This document shows, piece after piece, positions 34,340 to 45,182 of a DNA stretch of 64,000 nt. This DNA comes from Hysterium pulicare CBS 123377 (Eukaryota; Ascomycota; Dothideomycetes; Hysteriales; Hysteriaceae), in the NCBI GenBank assembly GCA_000467715.1, contig AJFK01000620.1, forward strand, positions 1-64,000, in the 5' to 3' direction. The notes beneath the pieces were generated by a model. That model searched no databases. It was not told where the DNA came from and worked only from the letters and a program-made list of their open reading frames with translations. Both the position numbers and the translations under genes were made by a program. The first letter of the stretch is position 1. The number at the start of each line of letters is the position of its first letter.

Positions 34340-35619
34340 GGCGACGGTGGTGTTCTGGTGGAGAGGTTGAAGGATGTGGTGGGGTTAGAAGTAGGTGAGA
34401 CAGGCCCTGATGGACGGACGTCAGACAATTTATTCAAATTACTCGCATGGTAGGTGAAGTAGATGATGATGAACTTCATCTAGAGGAGCCAAGCAATGAG
34501 ACCCCAGAGCAATGTAGCACGGCAAACTGCCTCGATAGCAATGCCCGTATCGAAGCAACCTTAAGCTTTCATATCCCTGGCATTTTGTTTGTTCGCCGCT
34601 CCGGTCGACATGATGATAATCCAATTGCAAGATTTGGACGGGGGTTGGTTTGCTGAAGACCAACAGATGGATTCCATACCTAGGTACCTGGGCCTGTCAC
34701 CAACTGCGTTGCCTGTCGTTCTGAGCCTAGGTCCGTACAACAAAGCGCGCTCTTCATCCTCGAATCCCTCGAGCGTACGGCGAGCCAACCATTAGCAATG
34801 ATGGTATTACGGCATCGACATACACCATGCTCGTTTGAAACACCTCGGAGGAGACCGAGCTCCCGTCGTGCATTGCTCGTTCGAGATAGACGTTTCTTTC
34901 CGCCGCCAAAACGCGGGGGCAGCCGCAACCGTTTCAACGACACAGGGGTGAAGTGCCGCAACACCTGAAAATCACGAGTGAGATTCGATAGAGACCGACC
35001 GGGGGGTTTAATTGTGCCGGCTAGGATTGATATGGATTGTGCCAGTTCCTTCGCGACCGGTAAAGATACAGAAACATAATTGTGCATCGTGAGTTAGCCG
35101 CGTTCGGGAAGGTGTGGCACGCTGCACGTGCTTGTATCCCGTATTTGTGCCATGCTGTCTCACCGTTTGACCACCTCAAAGCTGTCAGCAAGTGTGGGAT
35201 GAAAACGATCTTTGGAAGGTGCCATATAGAAGGTCATTTTCGACCACGATAAAACCTTAGTCTCAGGCTTAGGCTTGCTCTGCGCTTGCTATTCTATAAA
35301 TCAATACTTGCAATCAAAATTCACCTTGGAAAAACTCCTACAGATTCTTTACACCCTTGATTACTGGTAGTATCTAGCTACGCCTTCGTTCTACAAGCAC
35401 GGTAAAATGAAAGATGACCCGAGTCAGCTCGGATCGGAATACAGTCCCGCAGAGACACCTGAAATCCCACAGCGCCATACAATGATTGCAATCGGTAACG
35501 CCAGTACAAGGCAAAAACAAAACATAGTGTGCGAATAGAGCACAAATATGTAATAGAAATAGAACTTGAAGGTGGAGAATGGGGTTCGTTGGGCTGGCCA
35601 AATACCTTCCACGACAGCC
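34340..35619. other. 1.3 kb intergenic between PTR2 promoter and ZRC1 3' end
   Basis: Upstream region of PTR2 (reads left) and 3' flank of ZRC1. It contains one HGATAR-type site (CGATAG at about 34533) that could serve nitrogen regulation, but this is a common hexamer. Frames of up to 135 codons overlap on both strands without domains. Nothing else seen. Confidence 0.45.
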
Positions 35620-37431
35620 TTACGTTCCAGGGGCACAGCATTGTTTGCCATTGCCGCAGCTATCCCCGCACTCCAGAAGGCATGCATCCGCATCTCCTTT
35701 AACGCTTGCAGTCTTACTTCCTTTACCAGAACCAACACGTGAGCCCCCGTGTGATCCTGATGCGGCATGCCCTTCGTCAACGCTGCTGTCGTCTGTGCCA
35801 CCGGAATGGTCATGACTGGCATCAAGACAAAACTCTGGCTGGATGGTAGAAGAGTGGATGCCGTACTCGTGAAGGCACTGGCGGATTGTCCTAGCAAGTT
35901 CCATGTACCGTGCGGATCCTTCGCCTTTGAAATCGAATTCGACCTGGACATGCAGCGACGCGACGAGTTTGGTATCGGACAGTTGCCAGACGTGGAGATG
36001 GTGGCAAGAAACAATGCCTGGAAGTTCTTCAATGTCATCCTGAATGTCATCGATAGAGAGTCCGGCAGGAACAGCCTGCAGAAGGATTCGGGATGCAGCT
36101 TTGCAGAGTGGAATTGCCGAACCGAGAATGATTACTGTGATGATGAGGGAGATCAGAGGATCGGCGTAGAACCTCCAGGAGAAATTCGTGAGCCAAATGA
36201 ATAGTGCAGACGCAATGACCCCGATGTTACCCAAAGCATCACCCATTACGTGGAGAAAGACGCCCCGCATATTGAGGTCACCGTGAGAATGCCCACCTTT
36301 CTTCCCGTCTGACGTCGGCTTGTTGTGTTTGTGATCGATATGCAAGTCGCTTTTCTTTGGGGAAGCTACTTTATTGAAGCCTGAGGTCTTTGTGACCCCG
36401 TTTTGGAGTAATGGTGACGTCTCCGTAGGCGGTCTATCCCCAACCGCCGTGGCTTCAGTCTCAGTATCCGTATCGGAATCTGTATCTTCGGCACGAGAAG
36501 CCGCAATGATATCGTTTCTAAAAGAAGCCGGGTGTACGTATATCTCGTCCAGGTTGGAATAGCCACGCGATCTTGATCGACTCTGCTGTTTTCCCCGAAT
36601 GCGTTTGGCTGGTGAATTTCTCTCCATAGAGGGTGATGACATGTCCCAAGTAATATCTGTTGATCGCGCTTTGCTTGATCGACGTGGCGTTCTGTTTATA
36701 GCCGAAGGATGATTTCCAATTCTGTTCTCCGGTAGAACATCCACGACATTTCCACCTTCATCCGCCACGGCGCGGTCTTCATCGTCTATGTCATGAGCAT
36801 GTCCTTCCTCTGCAGCATTGATCTCGTCACCATGTCCGTGAGAGTGCTCGTCACCTCCATGACTGTGACCGTGATCATGGAATAGGAATAACCCCATTAT
36901 GTTTGACGCCAATCCAAAGCAACCGACAATGAGGACGAGTTTGGGATGAGAGACTTCTTGTGGTTCGACGAAGCGCTGGATTGCTTCTAGAAATATCGAG
37001 AGACATAATGCGACAAGAAAGACTCCGTTTATAAGAGCTCCCAATGTTTCTGCTCGTTGCCACTAGATATCAAATCAGGGACTGGACGGTTCAAGTGAGA
37101 TTAGGTATACGCACCCCATATGTATACATCTTAGAATTAATTTTCTGGTTAGCGATCTTGACGGCCCATAATCCAACCAGCAGAGATATCACATCGTTCA
37201 ACTGTCATGTAATATAAGCCGAAGGAGGTTTAGCAACGATCACGGAAGACGCACCATGTGGAAGGAATCGGCGACAAGGGCGAGAGAGTGGACCGCATAT
37301 CCTGGAGGTGCTCATTAGATTGGCTCGACAAGCAGGGATAGCGGAGACTTACCAACTATAAGTTCTAAGAAGAAGAAAGCGGTATCAATACCCAACAGGA
37401 TCAAGATCCTGGTGGACTTGGAGAGAGCCAT
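35620..37431 (-). CDS. ZRC1: vacuolar zinc/cation diffusion facilitator (Zrc1/Cot1 type)
   Basis: CDF-family transporter that moves zinc (and possibly cobalt) from cytosol into the vacuole in exchange for protons, giving metal tolerance. Exons 37431-37353, 37301-37255, 37201-37115 and 37062-35620 give 551 residues. It opens with ILILLGIDTAFFFLELIVG, followed by HSLALVADSFHMLNDVISLL with the HxxxD metal site of helix 2, and YTYGWQRAETLGALING. A His-rich loop (HDHGHSHGGDEHSHGHGDE) follows helix 4, then a long acidic/Ser linker with SGGKKGGHSHGD-like text. MRGVFLHVMGDALGNIGVIA carries the second HxxxD of helix 5. The cytosolic domain has VSCHHLHVWQLSD. The very end is Cys-rich (CLLECGDSCGNGKQCC), unusual for the family. 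Confidence 0.93.
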
Positions 37432-38240
37432 TGCGGCGATGGAGTGGAGGACAAAGCAGTCGATGAGCGTTGACGGAGCAGGAGAGCATGCAGCTCCTGG
37501 CTGCGTTGCAAGGAGCGGCTCAGAATATATGGAGCTGTCGTGGATCTGCAAAAAGGAGAGGTGGCTGATGGGCGTGAAGTTCAGCAGAGGTGATGGCAAG
37601 CCCCGGTCATGATATAGAAAAGAGAACCGAGGTGGCGTTCACCGTCCGAGCGTTGTCTTGCATTATCTCATCACACACGCTTATTCTGCCATAAACAGCC
37701 TGGCACTATTGGATCCAAACATCATAATTGTCTTGTGCCACAATGCAAAGTTTGGGCCAAGGGGAACAGCTCCATCAAAGTGCGATCACTCAGGCTTCAT
37801 ACGGATCATCAACACGGCCAAGACTTGTTCGGGGCCGGTCTTCGCTCTGAAGTCCGACGTCAACTCAGCGGCCTCAAGCCCGAGATCCCCAACCCAAAGC
37901 AGGCCCTATCTTTGGCAACAAAGTTTGACTCTGGATCGCTTGCTAACTGACTGCCGGCGGGTATGCCTTGCCGCTCAAGCACGTCGGGCATGCGGGGAAA
38001 ATAGCCACGAAGCTTAGATACCGTGGTTGATAAGGCCCTTCGCCGGCACGTGGCCGGTTGTCACGCATGACGACAATGCTGCACGATTGAGACAGCAATT
38101 CTTTCGAACTTCCACTTTGCTGGCTAGCAAATTTTGGTAGAGAAAGCGTGCCTTGCTCAGTAGATTCCTTTTCCAGAGTATGTGATATGCAGTATTGAGG
38201 TTTGGAGTGTGAATGGTTCAGCTGCCTTGGGAAGCCCAAG
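37432..38240. other. divergent promoter region, ZRC1 and P450
   Basis: About 810 bp shared by two genes transcribed away from one another. No gene inside: the frames at 37658-38017 and 38275-37943 overlap each other and lack domains. No clear TATA box or repeated operator was seen. Confidence 0.45.
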
Positions 38241-39918
38241 ATGTCGTCGCATGGTAGGACCACTTTTCTAACCACACATTCAACCTCCTAGGGTCTAACT
38301 CCATCCCGGAAGTCTGACATGCTTTGTAGGGCTCGTATCGGCATTGCCAATTAAGCTTATACTAGTATGCCTCTTTCCACTGTTCCTCGTTTGCGCCCTC
38401 CTACGACCATATTTGAGAAACGTGCGTCTTCGAAATATTCCCGGACCGAAACTCTACGCTTTTACTCCTGCTAGACTAGCTTTAGATGCCTGGAATGCGC
38501 AGTCAGTCCACAATATTCATAAATTACATCAGCAGTATGGCTCCGTGGTTCGAGTAACCCCAAATCAAGTTTCTTTCAATAGTCTTTCTGCACTCCGGAC
38601 CATCTATGGAGCCGGGAGCAACTTCGAAAGAACCGCCTTCTACCGCATGTTTGATGTCTATGGACGGCCAAACCTCTTCACCTTTGCATCGGGCAAATTG
38701 CATCGGGAGCGAAAGAAATTGATCAGTCACATGTACGCGAACCAAACTATCCTACGGCCGGAATCAGCGAGACTTGTTCAGAGAAAAGTGGCTGGCTTCT
38801 TGCATATGGTACAATGCGAACCAAATCAAGCCAGCGAGATATTTTCAAGTCTACATTACTTTTCGTTAGACGCCATCTCAGAATTCGTTTATGGTCAAGA
38901 TTACGGCGCTACGAATGCTTTAGCGGGGTCTCAGAAAGACCGAGAACTGATCAGTGATATTCTTGACCCAACCAGAAGACGATTGGCTTGGTTTGCTGTC
39001 CATTTTCCTGCGTATACGAAATGGATAACCACGCGCTCAGGAATCACGGAGAAGGTCGTGACATGGCTTGGTCTCCTGCCCATGCAGAAGCCGTTTACCT
39101 ATTCTGGAATCCGTAGGCACGCTCTTGATGCGTTCTATCGCTTCAAGACCGCTTCACCTGATATTCAAACGAAGCTTTCTGAAGCTTCCGTCATAGGCCG
39201 TCTCTTTAAGTTGCGAGAAATTCAAGGCTTGAGCGACATGGACATCGCTTCCGAATGCGCGGATCATCTACTTGCCGGAATTGATACCACTGCGGATTCT
39301 CTAATGTTTCTAATCTGGTCACTGTCCCTCCCTCAACATCAGATCTATCAGGAGAAATTACGGGCCGAGCTATCGCAAGTTACTGTAGGAGAAGACGAGC
39401 TTCCCATTCCTAAAGATCTCGTAAATTTGCCATATCTCAACGCAATCCTCAAAGAATCACTACGTCTCTATTCCCCTTTGCCATCTTTTGAGCCCCGCTG
39501 TTGTCCTATCAGCACTATCATCGATGGCTACTCCATTCCTGCCGGCACCATCGTCGGTATGTCACCTTACTGCCTCCACCGCGAAGAAGAAGTCTTCCAA
39601 GATCCTGTTGTCTTTCGTCCAGAGAGATGGTTGACTACAGACGGACTCCCACTTCCTGAATCTGACCTAAAGAATCGATGTTTCTGGGCATTTTCTAGTG
39701 GCGCTAGGATGTGCATAGGGATGCATCTGGCGAACGCCGAGATGCTCACTCTAGTTGCGGCTGTCTATAGACGTTATGAGACGGTCGCGAGATATCCTAA
39801 TATGACACCGGGCATTCCCAGCCGGTACGAGATCTTTTCTGATGAGAGGACGGAGAAGATGGTGGAGCATCAATGTTGGATTGACTTTACGGAAACTTCT
39901 CATATTCAAAGTAAATAG
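38241..39918 (+). CDS. cytochrome P450 monooxygenase
   Basis: Haem-thiolate monooxygenase, microsomal. I place the start in a 13-nt exon (38241-38253, MSSH) because the main exon (38330-39918) has no in-frame ATG before conserved sequence. The 76-nt intron ends with a CTGAC branch site and TTTGTAG. This yields MSSHGLVSALPIKLILVCLF, a normal membrane anchor, then the proline hinge IPGPK, 533 residues in all. Landmarks are the I-helix AGIDTTADS (about residue 320), ESLR (the ExxR motif, about 378), FRPERW, and the haem loop FSSGARMCIG with its cysteine near residue 466. The fold is complete. The subfamily is not assigned. The MFS exporter gene lies 384 bp downstream on the same strand, which suggests joint use in making or detoxifying a small molecule. 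Confidence 0.93.
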
Positions 39919-40301
39919 ATATAATTAATAGTGTTACCTAGCTACTGATTCGGATATCTAGATAGTTCTTGATTTACGAGAGTTATTCCAACATACAAAC
40001 GTAGACAAAGGGAAGGAAAGCTGGCTAAACTGGATGAAGTTTAGCTCTGCCATTGGCAAAGGATTAATACCTTCGTTTCGTTCTTCAGACTTCATCAGTT
40101 CACAATATTTGATATATACTTCGCACTTGCCTAGAAACCTTGGGCACCTGAGATATTCAATGTCTCTCGTATTTCCGACAGTAAAAATAGCTATGTACCG
40201 GCAGTCCTTTCTAACAGTTCGAACCGCAAGCTCGATTATCTATTAGTACTGAATCGTTCCCTCGTTTGAGTCACCAAAGTTCCCAAAGCATTAAGGACAT
40301 C
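39919..40301. other. intergenic, P450 3' flank and MFS promoter
   Basis: About 380 bp. A TATA-like TTTGATATATAC lies near 40110, roughly 190 bp before the MFS start. No open frame of interest. Confidence 0.45.
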
Positions 40302-42005
40302 ATGGAACATCACGACTCTGAGATCCGCCGCTCGAGCTTGGAAGCAATCGAGATGGACGCGCTTCACGCTACGAGCGATCCCGAAGCTTTCTCGCCAGAA
40401 GCTGCACCCTCGACTCCAATAGAATATCCAAAGGGTATAGGATTAGCCCTCATCACGCTAGGCTTAGTATTAAGTATATTTCTCTCTGCACTTGATTCGA
40501 CAATCATTGCAACCGCTATTCCTAGCATCACGGATCAATTCGGCAGCATCAGCAACATCGCGTGGTACGGCAGCGCCTATTCAATCACCAACACCGCATT
40601 CCAGTCTTCATGGGGCAAGGCTTATAGGTATTTTGACCTCAAGCATACATTTCTACTCGCAATTGCTGTATTCGAATTGGGCAATGTGATTTGCGGAGCA
40701 GCCCCGAACAGCTCCGCTTTGATCTTGGGAAGAGTTGTTGCCGGATTGGGTGGTGGTGGGATCATGACCGGCGCCTTCATTATCATTGCACTCACGGCAA
40801 AGCCCGAGTTCAGAGCAGCTTATATGGGCGTTCTCGGAGTTACTTTCGGTTGCTCTAGCATTATTGGGCCTTTAATGGGAGGCGCTTTGACAGATGGACC
40901 AGGCTGGCGATGGTGTTTCTGGTGAGCGTTAATATCTTCAATTCTGTTAAGCAAATGCTCACCGTCTCCAAGGGTTAGCTTACCGATCGTGTGCCTAGCC
41001 GCGGGGATGATGATATTCTTTTTCTCGCCCCCGATTGCACCCCGCGAAACAACGATGAAGGAGCGGATCATTCAAATGGATCTTGGGGGTGGTTTACTGG
41101 TCACTGGAGCTCTAGCCTGCTTTGTGCTAGCCATGCACTGGGCTGGCTTCCGTCCTTGGACCAGTCTATCCGTCGTCCTCAGTTTCGTAGGTTTTGGTGT
41201 TCTGGTGCTCCTCTTCATCCTCAATGAATGGCGGATGGGGAGCAAAGCTATGGTGCAAGCTCATTTACTCAGAAAAAGGTCGACCCTTACGAACCTTGGC
41301 TTCATATTTTTCATTGCAGGTGTCTACTTTCCTCTGCTCTATTCCCTTCCAATACAATTCCAGTCCATCAACGATAACTCGGCCTCGCAAAGCGGTGTCC
41401 GTCTCATCCCACTCGTCCTCGGCATCTCGGTTTTTACTATGGTTTCCAATGCCCTGCTCACCTTCTGGCGCCACTACAATCCCTTTCTCGTCATTGGTGC
41501 CATAGCAGCAACGGCAGGTGTTTCAATGATCTATACCCTAGACATGGACACTCCAACACGAACTTGGATCGACTACGAGATCCTCACCGCCATTGGCGTT
41601 GGTCTAAGCCTTCAGATCCCAATGATAGCAAACCAAGCAGCCGTTTCCACCGACGACATCCCCGCCATAACCTCGCTATCTCTCTTCATCGAAAACTGCG
41701 GGACTTCCATCTTCGTTGCCGCGGGCGAAGCAGCTTTCACCAATGGCCTCATGGCGAGCCTCGCGCAAAATATACCGTTGCTAGCGCCTAGTTCAGTGGC
41801 TAATGCGGGTGCGAGACAGATCCGAGCCTTATTCAGCGCTGCAGACCTTAATCCGATCCTCGAGTCTTATCTGCATGGATGTAAAACCAGCTATATCATG
41901 TCGGTTGCTTGCGGCGCTGCGGCTTGCCCTATCTCGTTGACCACTGCTGCTCCCGCTGGAGCTAGGATGCTGAGGTCGAGACTACATAAATCACATGCGC
42001 CGTAA
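40302..42005 (+). CDS. MFS drug/toxin efflux transporter, DHA2 (14-helix) type
   Basis: Proton antiporter of the major facilitator superfamily, predicted in the plasma membrane. Exons 40302-40921 and 40973-42005 give 550 residues. The 51-nt intron interrupts WRWCFWVSLPI. A hydrophilic N-terminus of about 45 residues precedes helix 1. The DHA2 motif SALDSTIIATAIP, the LGRVVAGLGGGGI motif, and the antiporter motif region GPLMGGALTDGPGWRW are all present, and about 14 hydrophobic segments follow. Fungal relatives export secondary metabolites or fungicides (AflT or HC-toxin-pump type). It is downstream of and in the same direction as the P450 gene, so efflux of the P450 product or substrate is a reasonable inference, not shown. 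Confidence 0.92.
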
Positions 42006-42499
42006 TGGATTGAAGTTGTACAGCATCCCAAAGCGTCCATACGTTTTACTATCCAGGCTCTTGGATTATCCTGATCAGCATAACCGACCGGAACATCCTA
42101 TGAGCGATTGACTTTGCCGTTGCGGTCTATCGACAGCTGCACTATATTGGTCACTCCATAAAGTCGTTCAGTCTAGTACTCGTTGGAGAATATAGTCTAA
42201 ATCTATTTACCGGGCGACTAGACTTTAATCCCGCCTAGACTGGAGGGCAATCCGCCCAGAATCTTTACCCTCAGCCAGTTTCCAAATCCGGCAATGAGAG
42301 TATTGGACATCGCCACGGTCCTGCCTGAATATCTAGCTAAATTTACAACCAATTACACGACGCAAAACTCTGCTATTACTTCTGAAATCATCGTCGAGGA
42401 AGTCTTCCTAAGACGAGAAGAATCCTCAGACACCATTGCTACGTAAACGCATTTCTCTCAGATACGATCAAAAATCAACCGTCCTCCCCAACAAGAGCA
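42006..42499. other. convergent intergenic region
   Basis: About 490 bp between the 3' ends of the MFS gene and the first ectodomain membrane-protein gene. No open frame or repeat noted. Confidence 0.5.
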
Positions 42500-44643
42500 T
42501 CAGTGATATCGCCAGCCCTTCCTCGCCCTCTCTGTATGTTCAATTAAGCCCATCCCCAAGACATTGGGCGCCACCTCGCCATATTTCACCTTCCTCTCGC
42601 CCATTAACTTGACGAGTTCGTCAGTCGCGTAATTGGAGCCAAACTGCGGATGTATCCTATGATCGAGAACGCTGTACGCCTCTGCCGCTCCGGTCTGAGG
42701 ATTGGTAATCGTTGAGTAGTGTAATGCTTTTGCCACTTCCAGTGGCGACATGCTCACTTTCCGGCCGAGACGCCAGAAGTTCCAGTACAATGGCATAATT
42801 GCCAGCACAGCGAGAATCATCAATGCGACCCCAATACCAAGGATGAGATTGTTGGTTTTGTAGACTGTGTGGTATATATGGTATTCTCCCAAATACGTGG
42901 TGTTCCGTGAAGGGACATTAGTACCCTGGATGTCGACGACTGTCGCATTCTGGATAGAGATGTAGTCTGCCACGTTGTGTTGTGCAATTGCCACTGAGCT
43001 GCGGAACATGATATCCCGGATGTCAGCTAGCAGCTCATCCATTGGAGAAGAGTAGGTGTTGTCTAGAAAATTACTGCTACTAGTGCCCTGCGCGAATTGA
43101 GCATATGGAGCTGCGAATGAGCCTTGCACAAAAATATCGGCGCCAGCGTTTGTAACATCGCTTTTGAGCATTATGGATGAGCCAAAAAGCCTAGACAATG
43201 ATAGTGAAATTCCGCCCAAGGTGCTGTGCGAGCCGGGAGGTTCATCGAACTGCTCCGAGTCCTTCGCCATCGCTTTTTCGTAATCAGGAATTGGAAGGAT
43301 TTCGAGTACTTTGTCCACTTGCAAGGAGTTTTTGTCCATCCCAACGGAGTCTGCAGTCCAATCAACGGTAGACGTAGGGGGCCGAAGGGTCACAGTTTTT
43401 TGCGTGACATTGACGGGGTATTCTACTAAGGCTGGCACGAGAGTACAGTTACGATTGGCAACGACGAGACCTGTGTAACCCTTGGCGTCTTGCCAGAGGG
43501 CATCTAACGTGATCGACCAGTCTCCACCTTGGAAATTGACCTGGAAGACTGTGTTGTTCGGCTGTAGAGTACCACCATCGGCTCCGCGTGATACCGGCAT
43601 CTGCAGTCCACTCCGGCTTGCATTGCAAGTGTATTGAAATCCCACCCCAGTCAGAGTTGTGGCGCATGATACATTCGAAGTCGGAGCGCAACCGTCTAGA
43701 TCGACATATATTGGCGATTGGACGGTATAATTCTGGAGCACTTGGACAAACGTAGGAGTGAGCCACGCCGTTCCAAAGTAGTCGTGCCCTAGTGCAGCAA
43801 TGACTCCTGAGAAACCAGCAGGTAGAGCATAGGCGAGGGTTGCGGTCATGTTGGCCGGATATGTGGACTGAATTGTCGTGGAGGAGCTGGCTGTCTGCAA
43901 GAGCGCCTCCAGACCTGTGAAAGCTGTAAACGCGATGCTTGCCACGCATATCCAACCCCACAGCCTCATTCGGTGAAAGATGGACCAGATGGACTGACCC
44001 ACCTCCCACCGAAAGTGAAGGTTTTTGAGTGTCTGTCCTCGCAGTGCATCCACCCACCAGGACACTGCGACTGCTTCGGCAAACAATACAGCCAGGGCTT
44101 TGCCAGTAACGAAGTTGAATAGGGCGATCCATCCGCTCACACTAAGCTGCCACTTCCGATGATGGCCAGCTATGTTGAGCGTTGTAGCACCCCATGAGTC
44201 AACGTCTTTGCCGTCAGAAACGAGGAGAACGACAACGATCCCTATCGTCGGCCCGATGATAAACAGTAGGCAGAATAGACTCAGGAAGGGAAAGCGAGCC
44301 TTTATACCAACGGACCATGGTTTCCCTTCTAGCTCTTTCTTGCCTGTCTCTCCTTCAGTTTGAGCATAGTCATTGAAGGAGCCCTGTGATTGACTTTCGG
44401 TGGTATTCGAGTCAAAGCCCTTCGCTACGTATGACGATTAATCCCACATCTATTTCCGAGGAACGATTGGTGTCGATATTGTGGAAACTTACCATATACG
44501 TCTGCGGAGCTTACTTCAGCGGTTTCAAGTTGTGAAGAGTCTTTGTCGGCAGGCCTTGGTAGTAGTTTATACCGCGAAGAACTAAGGTCCTCCGTTAGAG
44601 AGTTCCAAAAAGAAGCACCTTGAGCGTGGCGGGCTTCCTGCAT
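42500..44643 (-). CDS. fungal membrane glycoprotein with large ectodomain, copy A
   Basis: Family not named with confidence. Exons 44643-44493 and 44424-42500 give 691 residues. Layout: a hydrophilic, acidic N-terminus, then three membrane segments (FPFLSLFCLLFIIGPTIGIV, FVTGKALAVLFAEAVAVSWW and WICVASIAFTAFTG). Next is an ectodomain of about 400 residues with many N-x-S/T sequons (NMTAT, NYTVQ, NASRS, NCTLV, NVTQK, NTTYL) and several cysteines. One membrane helix (LILGIGVALMILAVLAIMPL) and a cytosolic tail of about 85 residues with VKYGEVAPNVLGMG follow. No enzyme motif is visible. A surface sensor or cell-wall-facing protein is conceivable but unproven. The start is an ATG at 44643, since the main exon has only non-ATG starts. 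The next gene has the same layout and strand. Confidence 0.82.
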
Positions 44644-45182
44644 TGTGAGTTGAAATAGGCTGGTCCAAGAGATCGATATCTCCAACAAGGAGGAAGGCTA
44701 GGTTAAAAGGGAAATACTGCTTTGTAGTAGAATCACGCCGAGGGACTTGGCCGACTTACCCATCCTTACTTGACCAGTAGTATCCTGCATAATTGGCTAC
44801 CAAGCGGAAGCCGAGTACAACTCATCTTATGGCACTGGAGGTAAGGCTGAGAAGTGTGGTGAGACTCAGGGGCGAGGCTAGTGCGTGCACCGCCTCCCAC
44901 TAACCCAAAACTGCAAGTCTGAGAGCCGCAATAGGAAGTCCTCCCAAATTTACGTCAAAGAAGCCGGGACCGAGGGGTTTAGAACACATTCCCTGCTTCT
45001 TTCATCTATACAAATCCGCAGTGTGCTCAGCATTATTTCAAAGTACCACATCTTGATCATAGTTTATGCATTTCGTAAGCATCATCATCGTCATAAGCAT
45101 ACCAATTATTCTGCAGCATCTCACCTCCTCCTAAAATTTTAATCCTTCGTCCTTGCTTGCTTTATTTTTCTCCTCCTTTCTC
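44644..45182. other. intergenic between two tandem membrane-protein genes
   Basis: About 540 bp, serving as promoter of copy A and 3' flank of copy B. Repeats of CATCATC around 45078-45090. No gene. Confidence 0.5.

Noticed and set aside
43449-44132. 227-codon minus-strand frame inside ectodomain gene A
   Set aside because: It is a shifted frame of the real exon, which carries the membrane helices and sequons in the other frame.
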